Shown here one piece after another: positions 53,007-64,000 of a stretch of 64,000 bases of DNA. The DNA lies in NCBI GenBank assembly GCA_019671005.1, contig CM033715.1, positions 7,130,001 through 7,194,000 on the forward strand. The letters run 5' to 3'. Numbering within the stretch: position 1 is the stretch's first letter; every line of letters starts with the position of its first letter. Source of the stretch: Hibiscus mutabilis. Lineage: Eukaryota; Streptophyta; Magnoliopsida; Malvales; Malvaceae. The position numbers were made by a program, and so were the translations under genes. A model generated the notes under the pieces. It had not been told where the DNA came from. It saw only the letters and a list, made by a program, of their open reading frames with translations, and made no database searches.

Positions 53007-53530
53007 ATGATTTTTCAAAGGCTTTTCCTCTATAGTCGCACCTTGACTAAGCTACTCTGCAAAGATGAACTATTTGTTTGGTCAGAGAACCAACAAAGAA
53101 GCTTTGACCAGCTTAAACAAGCCCTTACTCATGCTCTGGTTCTTATCCAACCAGAATTGGGAAAAGAGTTCATCGTCTATAGTAATGCATCTCATTTGGG
53201 GCTAGGTTGTGTCCTAATACAAGACGGGAATATGGTAGCTTATGCCTCACATCAGTTAAAGCCACATGAATCAAACTACCCAACACACAATCTGGAATTG
53301 GCAGCCATCGTGTTTGCACTTAAAATTTGTAGACATTACTTGTATGGAGAGAAGTGCAACTTGTTACGGATCATAAAAGTATCAAGTACCTCCTAACTCA
53401 AAATGACTTGAATCTAAGGCAAATGAGATGGCTAGAATTGCTTAAATATTACGATTTGGTCATAGACTACCATCATGGGGAAAGCAAATGTGGTTGCTGA
53501 TGCCATTAGTCGCAGACCATACTCGGGTAA
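53007..53530 (+). pseudogene. RNase H of chromovirus 2, first catalytic Asp lost
   Basis: The block reads EFIVYSNASHLGLGCVL, where the family has YSDAS. The first catalytic Asp is Asn here (AAT for GAT at about 53183). The Glu in HNLELAAIVFALK is present. The frame breaks near 53355. Continuation blocks (DLNLRQMRWLELLK, then ADAISRRP) lie at about 53406-53520 in other frames. Confidence 0.88.
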
Positions 53531-53739
53531 ACCCTCGATTCTAAATATTAGACATTATCTTGAAACAATTCATTCCTAACTCGTATAAGTAACCTTGTGA
53601 ATTCTTTCGTAGCTTCCTTGGCAATCAATGCTCATTTCTGTTTATACAAAGGACGGAAATTCCTATCTAAACTCCAAGTTCAATCTAGTCTAATCTCGAG
53701 AATCAAAGATCTCCAGCAAACTGATCCAGATCTTTAGAA

Positions 53740-54650
53740 GATCATGTTAAAGCTAGATTTAGAACCTAATCCTGAATTCTCCATTAAGCCAAACGGACTT
53801 CTCTATTTTAAGGATAGAGTGTGTGTGTTCCCAATAATGAAAAACTCAAGAAAGAGATATTACAAGAAGGTCATCAAAGTTCTTTCTCGATACACCCGGG
53901 ATAAGTCAAAATGTATAAAGACCTAAAACCACTGTATTGGTGGCCAAGCATAAAGTCAGCTATTACAGACTTTGTATCAAAGTGTCTGACTTGTCAAAGG
54001 GTTAAAGTCGAGCATAGAGCCCTTACGGGACTGCTTCAACCTATCAAATTTCCTCAATGGAAATAGGACCGTATAACTATGGATTTTGTTACCGGTCTTC
54101 CTTCAACCCCAAGAAAGAACGATGTTGTGTGGGTGATCGTTGATAGATTCTCAAAATCTGCACACTTCATCCATGTTCGAATAAACATGAGCTTGGATGT
54201 CTTGGCCGAGCTATATATTCGTGAAGTGATTCGGTTACACGGTGTAACTACAGCTATAATATCTGATCGAGACCCCAGATTTGCTTATCGATTTTGGAAA
54301 TCCTTACAAAAGGCTTTAGGGTCTAAAGTGCATCTTAGCACAGCTTTTCATCCTCAATCTGGTGGACAATCAGAAAGGATAATTCAAGTACTCGAAGATA
54401 TGTTGCGTGCTTGTGTAATAGACTTTGGAAAGAATTGGGAAAAGTCTCTACCCCTAGTAGAGTTTGCTTACAATAATAGCTACTAGGCATCTATTCAGAT
54501 GACACCATTTGAAGCCTTATATGGGAGGAAATACAGAACTCCCTTATGTTGGTCTGAATTGGGAGAGAACAAATTTTTGGGACCTCAACTACTTAGAGAA
54601 ACTGAAGAACAAGTACAGATCATTCATAGCCGATTGAAGGTAGCTTTCGA
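53740..54650 (+). pseudogene. Integrase core of chromovirus 2
   Basis: The zinc-finger CLTCQ pair is at about 53982. The catalytic region is well preserved in 54079-54486: TMDFVTGLPS, IISDRDPRFAYRFW and HPQSGGQSERII hold the D, D and E. A TAG at about 54066 lies just before the core, and another at 54484 follows EFAYNNSY. The downstream MTPFEALYGRKYRTPL block is intact. Confidence 0.92.
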
Positions 54651-54659
54651 TAGGTAGAA

Positions 54660-55131
54660 GGCCTATGCAAACTTGAAAATAAGAGATGTTCAACACAACG
54701 TAGGAGACAAAGTCTTTCTTAAAGTATCTCCTTGGAAGAAGGTCTTCAGGTTTATAAGAAAAATGAAGCTCAGTCCCCGATTTATCGGACCTTTTGAGAT
54801 CATCGAAAGGATAGGACCAGTGGCCTATCATTTGGCTCTTCATAGTGAGTTCGATAAGATTCACAACGTGTTTCACGTATCTATGTTAAGAAGATACAGA
54901 TTTGATCCATCCCACGTCCTTGAACCTGAAGAAGTTGAACTGAATCCTGACTTGTCATACGAAGAAGAACCAATTCGGATCTTAGCTCGAGAAGTCAAAA
55001 AGCTTCGTAACAAATCCATACCTCTTGTTAAAGTCTTGTGGAGAAACCACAAGATGGAAGAAGCAACATGGGAATCAAAGGCAATCATGAGGAAACAATA
55101 CCCTCACTTGTTTAATTCAGGTAAAATTTGA
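54660..55131 (+). pseudogene. Integrase C-terminus with chromodomain-like end, chromovirus 2
   Basis: VGDKVFLKVSPWKKV, FIGPFEIIERIGPVAYHL and HNVFHVSMLRRY form the GPY/F module. ILAREVKKLRNKSIPLVKVL and EEATWE form the terminal chromodomain-like block. This is a clean 150-codon frame to a natural stop at 55131. A polypurine-like AAGGGGAAGAGAAT follows at 55147-55160, directly before the 3' LTR. Confidence 0.9.
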
Positions 55132-55160
55132 GGGCGAATTTATTTTAAGGGGAAGAGAAT

Positions 55161-58100
55161 TGTAATACCCCAAACCCAAGCCTAGTAGCATGTTACTAAA
55201 AGTGGTAACTTAATTTAAATTAGGGAATTGTGATATCCCGAAACTGGGACTAGAAATTGTTACCACTATTTAAATTTATTAGCTAGTTAAATTATGTCCT
55301 AATCAAATGGAAGAATGGAGCTAATTGTGAAAATTAAAAAGAAAAACACTCAATTATAGTGGCTAAAATGAATGATTTATTAAACATAGAGTTTGCATGT
55401 TAAAAGGAGAATTATGTGGGGTTTTAACACATGTCCATTAGATAATAAAAATGAGGGGAGATGGATAGTCATTTTCTTCTTCCTCCTTAGTGTGCTAACC
55501 GAAACAATAGAGATAAAGAGAGGGAATTGAGAGGAGCTTGTAAAAGGTTTTGTATATCCTATTTCATGGCTGGAACCTTCTTCGAATGACTATCCACACT
55601 TCTTTCCTATTCGCTCGAATAGAATTAGCATTTAGATGTAGATTCATGTAAATTTTTAGATTGTTGGAAGTAGTGGAGGATGTAGTGTATGGATTATATC
55701 CTTTATGTTTGAATATGATGCTGGAAATTTAAATTAGGTGTCATTGCTTGCTATTATTTCATTTTGGGATTTCTTTGATATAGGAATACATGTACACCGG
55801 AATGCTGGACCGATTTAAATGCATAGAGAAATGTTAGGGACTGTTATGATCTAAAATGAATTAATTAGGAGCTGTATTAGTATATTAAAGTAGGTCTAAA
55901 TTGTTAAAATTTCATGTAAAATAAGTTGGTTGATCTTTGGGGCTGCTATGCGGGAGTTGGAAACTATTTGGACTGTTCTAATAGAGGAAAATGGAATGAA
56001 TTAAAGAATTGAGTCAAATGACTGTTATGAAAATGTAAGGGCTATTTTAAAATTAGACAGGGGCTGAATCATAAATATTCAATGACTTAATTGATAATCT
56101 AAAAGCAGGGGAAGTTGTTTTGCTAAGGAATAGGCTGTTTTGCATAAGTAATTGAGTAATTAAGGAATTGGGACTATTTTGTAGTTATATGCGTGGGAAA
56201 ATATATATTAATGACTGTTTTCTAATGTTGTAAATACTAAGGGACTGTTATGTGGATGTTTGTATAGAAATATAACCATTAAGGAATCTTTGAATCAATA
56301 TAAATGTATAGTGGACTGTCTTTGAGTATAAAAATGTATAAAGAACTGCCTTGTTTTGCTTGAAACTATTGAAAATCTAGTTGCTGCCCAGTGATGTAAA
56401 TTGGTCTGTCTTTAAATAAAAACTGTATTAATTAGTAAAGAATAAAAATACAAGGCCTATATGGTTAGAAAGATAATTAAGTTAGCTTTCTAACGGTGTA
56501 AATGGTTCAAAATTTTGACGTATGGAATGAAAGATATGAACATTTAAGCAAGTAATGTGCATGATGCCTGGCAGCAGCAGTCTTGATGTTTTGAAATGAA
56601 TACTTGAATATATGGACTCATGTAATGATTTAAATAGTTGTTGATTTTGATTCTATGGCCTTGTGTGCATTGTTAGAACAAAGAGTGGACCTTGTTGAAG
56701 AAGAAAGAGATGTTCAAGCTAGTGGAAAACAAAAGGGGATTTGGATTCAAGACCAAAAATAGCTTGGAGTATTGTGAGTGTAGTTTAATATAGGGTTAGG
56801 ACTTAGGTCCTAACCAAAAATGCATGTCTACTTTCTTGTTATTTCTATGACATGTTAATGAACTTGATTTAAACTTGGTTATGATTAAAATGGAAGAATG
56901 GCTTAAGCTAAAACTTGAGATTTAATAGTAACATGAATATTGTTAAATTAATTAGAAAGAAAAGTGAAAACACATGCTTGATTCTTAATGCCTTGGTTGT
57001 AGTCAATTCAAATAGTGCTTGAATATATCTCTATGATTTAGATACTTGTTAACATGATATAAATCATGAATCAAAGACCTTGCTTGATGCCTAGAGATAG
57101 CATATGTTAATTGCTTGCTTGAATGACAAGTTAAATTGCAAAATGTAGAGCTAAGGCTCAATTGGCCTAAGGGCTAAGCTTGAATCTTGATATACCTTGC
57201 TTGAATTGATTCTTGAATGAGATGATATCTTGACTTGAACATGAATTACTTGAAAACGTGATAAATTATTGAAACAAAGCCTTGGTTGCTAGTGGTCATA
57301 GGTAGACTAACATGCCATAGAGTCTAGAGCTCTTTTGTGTTGGGTGGATTACGGTCCAAGGCCAAGGCCCATAAATAGAGACAGTAAGAGGGATGTGTGA
57401 ATGGTCTTTGGCGACAGTAGGAGGGTAATGACCAATATCTTGTTATTTGGTGACAATTTGGTTGGTGACTCGATTATCTGGACAACTAAATACCAAAGGC
57501 ATAAACTAAAGAAAGCAAATGAGAAATAATTGAAGCATAAAGCTTACTTGATACTTGAATTACTTGGTACTTGAATTGATTGCTATATGATTTGTTACTT
57601 GAATGGCTTATGATCTCACTGGAATCGATGTGTACTTGAACGTCTTGCTTGAAATGATATGTTACGTGACTTGAAATTAAAGTATGTATAAAGCTTAAGT
57701 TCGATTGCTACAAACCTTGACTAGGTTCAAACTTGACTAATTGATAATTGCCTCAATAATAGGATAGAACTAGATTACTACCTCACTAAGTAAATTTTGC
57801 ACTTATCACTCTCGTTTCTACTCTTCCCAAACTACAGGTTAAGAGATTCGAGCAATCTTCTTGACTTTGAAGCCTGATCCTTGAGCTTGAAGTAAACACA
57901 AGCAAAGCTAGAGTATGGATCCACACTTATACATTTGTAATGCTCCTAGTTGGTGGCACCTAGTCTTGTATATAGTTATGCTAGGACATGCATTTTGCTA
58001 CTTGAAAGTTTGTATATATGTATGATCATGGCTTCTAATGTTATGAATACATAGTGAATGATAGAATATATCACGTTATGTTTGAACTTTTGATAGCCGA

Positions 58101-58455
58101 ATGTTTAAAGAATTGAACATTACTTGCTTGCCTGTGGTATGGCTCGAAGGTATGCACAAATGAACATGTTATGTTAAACCTACATGATTTGCTTACATGT
58201 TTTGAATGTAACATCCTAGAAGACATACCTAATAACTCGAATTGAGCATATCATCGTATAGCAGTTAATTGTTGTTATAAGGTGGTTAAGTTGTGCATAT
58301 ATGATGTTATTTGAAGTGGATATGATTAAGTGCCTTGTTAGTTCTCAACTCAACTACTTGGGATGAGTTCTCGAAAGTTTTAAGTTGTTCATATTTCCAG
58401 TGACCCTGAACACTCCCTAGCGGGTTTACTCCTAAGCCAGGTAGGGTATGTTACA
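55161..58455 (+). repeat. 3' LTR of chromovirus 2
   Basis: Starts TGTAATACCCC after the polypurine tract and ends GTATGTTACA. At 3.3 kb it is the same size class as the LTR of chromovirus 1. It is non-coding, with repeated TTGAATTGCTTG-type phrases around 57180-57670. Only its last 247 bp have a partner in this window. Confidence 0.85.
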
Positions 58456-58599
58456 TCAATATTTGTTCAATTGCTTCAACTAGTGGCAAGTTGATGTGAA
58501 CTTTCTTAAGGATGTCAAGAAATTTATTGAACTGATAATCATTTGTGGCAATAGTGGTGGAATTCTGATCTCCTTGTCTTTTCCTGTCTCGTCTAGCTT

Positions 58600-60249
58600 G
58601 GAACTAATAGGTGACTTACTGTGGCAACTGCTGAAGGCTCATCATTGATTGATGTGGCGTTGTTGCTAGATACATTTTTTTGAATAAGGGACTATTCTGC
58701 TGGTTGATCACTCATATTGGATAGGTCCATCATTTACTTTTGCTCCACTTCGAGTGTAGATCACCTTACATTGTTCATGGCCCGCTCCTCATACGACCTC
58801 AGTGTCACTGGGCAGACCGACTTGTGTCTTCAATGCTTTCAAAGTTGCTCATTGATTCTGCATTGTCATCTCGGTCTTGTTAATAAAAGCGTCAATCTCT
58901 TTCATGAAATTACTACTCTCAGCCATATAAGATTCAGTTTTTAATATAAAAGCATTGATTGAGTTTTCCAAAGAACTGGATAGTGTCATTTTTGCTGCAG
59001 CATCTGTTGTCGTGACATGTTCTAATAAAATCCTAATGCTTCTGTATTATAGCAAGTCTGATTAATGGAGTTGTCCTGGTTACTCCTTGAAAAATTGGGA
59101 TGTTTCCTTCAGGCTAGACTGTATGTGTTGGGACATGCGTTGTTGTTCCAGTTGTAGTTTCCAACGTAAAAGCTAGATTTTGGATTTTGTGAACATTTAG
59201 AAGAATCATAGTCACCATTATATAAATCACAAATTGGACCTACTATATTGATTTCATGTGTATTACTGGGTCGTTGCATAGTTTTAACCAAGTTGGTTAA
59301 TGTAGCTAGTTCTGTTGAAATAGCATCTGACGACTCAAGCTTGATTGTCTCGGCATTTTGATTAACTATTCCCCTTCTGGTGGTTAGGAACTGATAGTCA
59401 TTTTTGGCAAGTCTGTCCAAAATCTCCAAAGCTTCCTCCAGTGATTTGTCTAGGATTGTGTTATTTCTCGAGACATCTAGCATCATCATCATCTATGCGT
59501 TCACTGCATTGTAAAACACCACTAACTGCGTCCAATCTCTGAATCTGTGCATGGGACATTTACGTAGAAGCTCCTTATACCGCTCCCAGACCTCGTACAT
59601 GGACTCATCATCTGATTGATGAAAAGAATTAATGTCATTATGTAATTTATCAACATATTTGTACAACTAAATCTAGCAAGGAAACTCTGGCATAAATCTG
59701 TCCAAGATTCTATCATGATAAGATACTATTTAACCATGTCTTCGCCCTATCCCTTAGTGAATATGGGAATAATTTCAGCCTTAGGACATCCTCATGGACT
59801 ACTTGTTGCCTAAATGAATCGTAAATTTTCAGGAATTATTTGAGATGTTTTCTAGCATCCTCAGCCGCTGATCCGCCAAACTGACCAATTGTATTGATCA
59901 TATTAAACATCACAAGCTTTAATTCGAAATAGGCGGCCTGAATCTCAAGTTTGACAACACCGAGAGTGAGACCGTTAAGATCTTGCTCTAAGTAGTCTCG
60001 AATAGGTCTGTTCCTTACAAGAACATGTTGATCAGATAGAGCTCTTCTGCCTCATGCTGTGGCATTCTGATTTTTGTTGGCGTTAAGATTGTCGTTGGCA
60101 TTCAGATTGCCAATAAGATCAACAGGTGCAACTGTAATTTCTGCTCTTACCTCTCTTCTTCTTCTACGAAAAACTCTTTCGATCTCTGGTTCAGGTGGGA
60201 AATCTTGTGCTTTCGGTCTCACTCTGATCATACACCAACGTAAAACCAA
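58600..60249 (-). pseudogene. Athila-type gag relic
   Basis: Several minus-strand blocks in shifting frames match plant Athila-type Gag. They are FFRQQ-like capsid text with LFPYSLRDRAKTWLNS around 59720-59800, SLEEALEILDRLAKNDYQF at 59440-59385, and CDLYNGDYDSSKCSQNP followed by YVGNYNWNNN near 59225-59130. The basic N-terminus is RRRRREVRAEI at about 60160. Stops and at least two shifts (near 59716 and 59500) disable it. Downstream of 59100 the frame decays into unrecognisable text up to the chromovirus boundary. Confidence 0.75.
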
Positions 60250-60334
60250 AATAGTGTTAGCCTCTTGAAACCAAACAAAAAAATAAAAAGAAATAAAGGT
60301 GCAAGAAAATAAAAAACAAAATCGTTATTGCCAA

Positions 60335-60352
60335 TCCCCGGCAACGGTGCCA
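60335..60352 (-). other. Primer-binding site, tRNA-Asp type
   Basis: On the minus strand TGGCACCGTTGCCGGGGA lies six bases inside the LTR. It differs by one base from the TGGCGCCGTTGCCGGGGA site used by Athila-like elements. Confidence 0.85.
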
Positions 60353-60358
60353 AAAACT

Positions 60359-61710
60359 TGTTGCGTGTTTTGAGTGCTTCGCAATTGGTGCAAGTGAACA
60401 TGTTGCAAGTAATAGTATAGTAAATGATGTTCTCTACAGGGATTGGTGAAACTCCGATTTCTAGCTTCTTGCACTGAAAAGAGAAATGAATAGTGATGAT
60501 AGGTGTTTGAAAATAACAAGTAAAATAAATAAGGAAAATAAAAGCGAATTGTAATCAATTAAGAGAGTATGCTAGGTTATCATAAGTAGTGGTGCAATGG
60601 CTAAATGGATTTTCATGAAAATTGATTGCCGCGGCAACTCAATTGTTCTGGCAACTTAGACCGGCTAAATTGTCGTGGCAACTAGTTCACAATTTATGTC
60701 GAGGCAACTAGAACTGGTTTTAATGTCGTGGCAATTGGGTTCCTTCCTTCAAAGTTTGGCGAAGTGTTCTTCAATGTCTTCTTGTTATCCCTAACCAAAG
60801 AACTGGTTAATTGAGCATGCCTTAATGATACATTCCTGCATTAACCTTGGGTGAACAACAACCGATCTTACACTTCTTTTAGCCATTAAAATCCGATTAT
60901 TATTCCTAAGGTGGATTAAGTCTCACTAACGATTGTTTGAATGAGAATCATGTCTGTTCGTTTCTTGAATCTAACTCTCTAGAGTCTAGATAAATGGATG
61001 ACAGTCAAGATTCTCTCTCAATTCTCTCAAGATGAAAAATATACGAAATCAAGAATGAACAAACTTTGAATTTATTTGAAATAAAAAACTAACAACCATC
61101 CAATCGTTTATCACACCACAAAACCCAAATAACCCCAGCCAATTTAAATTAGTTTATGGCTGGGGAAGAAGAAATTACACAGAATTTAATCCTAGACATG
61201 GATCGCATAAAATAGAAATGAAGAAGAAGAAAGGTATGTGTGATCTACTCTTTATCTCTTTAAAATCTGATCTCTCCCCAAATTTGCGATTTGATCTCTA
61301 TTTATGGAGATGATGCGATAATCTTTGTGTTGATAGGGAGGATTTGAATGTATTTGAATTTCATGGAGATCTGATCCTTATTTGATAGGGCGTTTGAAAT
61401 TTGAATATGGATTTTATCTTTTGCGTTCTGGATAATTCTACGGATAAGGTTCTTTTTATCCAGATATGCCTTGGCAATCAGCTTCGCCAATTCCTTCAAA
61501 AATGTCCATACTTGCCACGGCAATCCTATCCTACACAAAATAAAGCGCACCAGTACCGGTTTCTCTACAAAAACTATCAAAATAAACCAAAAAGCTCAGT
61601 GACCTAGGAAACTATGCATGAATGTCTAACAATGCAACTAAAATGAGCCTAAGTCTAACAATAATAATAGTAAATAGGGTAGAAAATAAGGTATTTTTAC
61701 ACACTTAACA
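60359..61710 (-). repeat. 5' LTR of the Athila-like element
   Basis: On the minus strand it runs TGTTAAGTGTGTAAAAATAC to CACGCAACA, with TGTT...AACA termini. Around 60625-60750 the phrase GTCG[TA]GGCAACT recurs about every 25-35 bases (four to five copies), with further GGCAATC phrases near 61470 and 61520. No second LTR copy lies in the window, so the outer end is set by the TG dinucleotide and the change to GTATCGATAC-type sequence at 61711. Confidence 0.7.
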
Positions 61711-62060
61711 TCATTCATCGTATCAATACGGGGTGTTGAGATTTTCAAATCTTTGCATTTAATTTTATTACCGTTTCCTTATCAGTTATTGGAATCACCA
61801 AAATTTGAAAATTGGTTAATCCGTATCAATACGCCCCTTAGGTGTACCGATGCATTTTTCACTATACTTTTTCCTCAGTTTCTATCTAGCAAAAACCGTA
61901 CCGATACGGCCTATACCGTAGCAGTACGCCCCTATTTTTACACTATACTCATTTTGATACGCCCTCAAGCGTATCGATACCCCTTTGTACAATGGTTATT
62001 TCTTCTTATGGAAGGTACCAATACGGATCCTTGTGCACCGATACGGTAGGTTACCAAACT
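61711..62060. repeat. GTATCGATAC-rich remnant, inverted copy of the window start
   Basis: Positions 61721-61842 are the reverse complement of 1-120 with about one difference per 10 bases. The rest continues the pattern: variants such as CGTACCGATACGG, CGTATCGATACCC and GCACCGATACGG appear about nine times in 350 bases. It is non-coding and probably belongs to the same old retrotransposon family as 1-295. Confidence 0.6.
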
Positions 62061-62385
62061 ACATTTATGTAATCCCTCATTTTTATCTAGTGTATAAGTA
62101 TTGTGTTAGTTTAATAATTATTGTATGTATGCATATTATATGTGATTAAAGTGTGTGTGAAATGTGTGATGCGTGTAACTGCATGCATATTATGCATATT
62201 ATGTATGTGTTAATATTTATTTGTGTCATACGTGTTTATGTTTTATGTATACATTGTTTGTATGTGTACATTACGTGTATGATTATATGCTTGTATATTA
62301 GTATGTTACATTAATTGATGTTTGCATGTGTATTCGTATGTTACACGTATATGAGTGTGCATGTGTACGTATGTATGTACTATCG

Positions 62386-62416
<31 letters not shown>

Positions 62417-63110
62417 ATTATTGGACTAATGTAAAATAAAATCCAAAACATAAAACCCAAATATTTTATAACAATCTAGTCCAATATGTATTATAGACCC
62501 AAAATATGTTACAAGGCCCATTTTGGCCTGACCCAATATCTTAAAAACCCTAAAAACCAAGTCTGATAACCCTCATTTATCTTGCAACCGCCGTCATCCG
62601 GGCTGTTGGATCAAGTCTTGATCCAACGGTCCAGATCAGTCCAAGATAATCCAGTCGGCGCGCGTGATGTCACTCTCGAGACTGCTCGCCTCCCACTCGC
62701 GCGTGCAACGCATGCGAGAAACCGTTCGTTCTCCACGTGTCGAGATCAGAGGCAACTTTACTCATCCCAAGACCATATCTAGGCCATTCATTTCCCATGC
62801 AATCACAGTGGTTGGATCGGATCTGATCCAACGGCCGTGAGTGAATCTGGCCGAAGCGATACTGCCACCAAGCTGCCTCCACCACGTCGCCGTACAGTCC
62901 TCCCTCAACCACCGGACATGCCAAGCAAACACAGAAAGCAGAAATGTCAGATCCAAACCAAGAGCAGTATTTACATTTATTGTAACTTGCTTGTGTAAAC
63001 AAAAAACAAAAAATCAGGGTATGTATATATACAAGTGTAACCCACCATTGTGTACTCAGAGATATCAGATCAGAAATATAAAAAAACAACAATGATCAGT
63101 TAAAAAAAGA
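62061..63110. other. Non-coding: (TTA)n microsatellite, then a possible LTR/promoter
   Basis: TATGTGTG-rich text leads to an (ATT)n run at about 62388-62415. From about 62550 the sequence is GC-richer, with repeated TTGGATC/GATCCAACGG phrases (62607, 62625, 62812, 62827). It ends in a TATATATACAAGTGTAACCC TATA-like region at 63024-63043. This resembles the U3/R part of an LTR, but no second copy, primer site or boundary is visible. No gene is supported. Confidence 0.45.
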
Positions 63111-64000
63111 GAGAGAAGAAATTTTCAGTGGTAAAAATTCTTGTCTTTCTTTCTTACGTACATGCATGTAAAAATAAAAAGAGAACAGAAGAGAAGGTTT
63201 TTTACCTGAGTAGTTCGGCTTCCTCTCCGGTAATAATCTCATCCTCGAGTGAACTGGAGTAGGATCCGGTGTTCGAAACAGAATGGGTTTATTTTGGGTT
63301 CCGAAGCAAAGGTTTACGGTTTAAAAATGGGGTTTCTAAAGTTTTTAGGGTTTTACGGTTGGTTTTGGTTGTCGAAGTTATGGTCGAGGAGGGCTCGAGA
63401 CGGCCGTTATATAGGTGGCCGAAGTTTTTTTTTTGGGTGGTTATTTGGTTCAGTTGAGAGAATAAAGAGAGGGATAGTTTTTTTAGATCCAAAAATTTTA
63501 AATGCCCAAAGTCTGAGAACCGAGCTATATAGGCTGTTATATAAAGGTTTAATGTTTTAAAAGTGGGCTAATTAATTCATAAATCCCCCCGCGTTTCTGC
63601 ACTTTTTAAAGTGAGTCTTCCCCTTGGTTAAATTACAAACCCGGTCCCCCTCTGTTTTTGAAATTTCTCAATCTATTCCCTAAATTAAACGAGTTTTGAA
63701 TTCAAATGGTAAAATTACCTTTTTAGCCACTCCGCGTTTTTGAAGTTTTCATTTTGAGCTCGCCCATTGGGTTAATCACATCTCCAGTCCTTGTAGCTTC
63801 GTTTCAGTTTATAATTAAATCCCCGAATGTGTTTTTCGCTTATTTAATTTTTGCTTCACCGTTTTCCTTTTGTTGCATTTCGGACCTTTCCCATGTTGAA
63901 CGTTTGTGTCATTTAATTTCTATCACATGTTGTCAGCAAGTTCATTTTGTTCATACATGCACTAATATCATATTTGTTTGCGTATTTTGGGTTGTGCCTT
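63111..64000. other. Non-coding tail, possibly LTR sequence running off the window
   Basis: The frames here (for example 63249-63560) are Gly/Trp/Phe/Arg-rich and match nothing I know. Phrases such as AAATTACAAACCCGGTCC and GGGTTAATCACATCTCCAGT are typical of long plant retrotransposon LTRs. The right boundary is beyond the window. Confidence 0.45.

Larger units (their letters stand above)
50034..58455 (+). mobile_element. Second Ty3/gypsy chromovirus, 5' LTR truncated
   Basis: The coding order gag, protease, RT, RNase H, integrase, chromodomain-like end is the same as in the element at 301-12073 and the proteins are related, so it is another Tekay/Del-like chromovirus. The 3' LTR is full length (55161-58455, 3.3 kb). 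The 5' side retains only its last ~247 bp. No matching 5-bp duplication is present at the outer edges, as expected when the left end is lost. It is less decayed than chromovirus 1 but still has several stops and shifts. Confidence 0.9.
58456..61710 (-). mobile_element. Athila-like Ty3/gypsy fragment: 5' LTR, primer site, gag
   Basis: In minus orientation a 1.35-kb LTR is followed by an Asp-type primer site and a decayed gag. The element stops at 58455, where chromovirus 2 abuts, so pol and the 3' LTR are absent. An Asp-type primer site with this gag type is typical of Athila and relatives. Either chromovirus 2 inserted into it and later lost its left side, or a deletion joined the two. Confidence 0.8.

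Noticed and set aside
50028..58460. 5-bp target duplication for chromovirus 2
   Set aside because: TCTAA before 50033 and TCAAT after 58455 do not match, and the left LTR is truncated anyway.
63249..63560. 103-aa plus-strand frame near the right edge
   Set aside because: Biased composition, no recognised domain, and overlapping frames on both strands. Likely LTR sequence.

Overview
This window looks like heterochromatic, transposon-packed intergenic DNA from a plant nuclear genome. It is A/T-rich and dominated by long Ty3/gypsy LTR retrotransposons and their derivatives. The recognisable host genes are plant families: a B3 DNA-binding domain gene, DUF4220/DUF594 proteins and an armadillo-repeat-only (ARO) protein. 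A eudicot is likely. The long-LTR chromoviruses and general repeat texture remind me of cotton (Gossypium, Malvales), but that is an impression, not a database result. I found no prokaryotic gene organisation, CRISPR array, rRNA or convincing tRNA. Layout, left to right: 1-295 is an old repeat rich in the palindrome GTATCGATAC. A complete but dead Ty3/gypsy chromovirus fills 301-12073 (target duplication AAAAC, long LTRs, iMet-type primer site), with a hAT-type element inside its 5' LTR. MITEs and an LTR scrap follow to 14.4 kb. A DUF4220/DUF594 pseudogene on the minus strand (14455-16567) has about three frameshifts. An A/T-rich stretch with a MITE precedes a compact minus-strand LTR element at 18993-24443, which keeps a coiled-coil/zinc-knuckle gag relic but no pol. 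From 25.9 to 27.1 kb there are fragments of DUF4220 and B3 genes and then the one apparently intact gene, a 126-aa B3-domain protein at 26671-27051 (minus). Between 27.4 and 33.4 kb lie MITEs, a copied promoter-like module and a second B3 fragment caught between 320-bp direct repeats. A large non-coding LTR element (33418-41503, minus) carries a 101-bp tandem array and is nested in an older, related LTR. A Mutator-like element (44822-48809, perfect 9-bp target duplication) holds decayed transposase exons and a GRF zinc-finger remnant. An ARO pseudogene (49315-49836) follows. Next come a second long-LTR chromovirus with a truncated 5' LTR (50034-58455), an Athila-like gag, primer site and LTR on the minus strand (58456-61710), and an inverted copy of the repeat that opens the window (61711-62060). 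The last 2 kb are non-coding and may be part of another LTR. Functionally the window is a graveyard of nested insertions. The only gene I would call expressible is the small B3 gene. Many disrupting stops in the two chromoviruses are TAG or TGA, as expected from long decay of methylated cytosines. I did not find a convincing new biological system. The most unusual items are the coding-free LTR element with a 101-bp array, the gag-only element with repeated primer-site motifs in its leader, the GRF fragment inside a Mutator-like element, and the ~100-bp module found three times near the B3 region.
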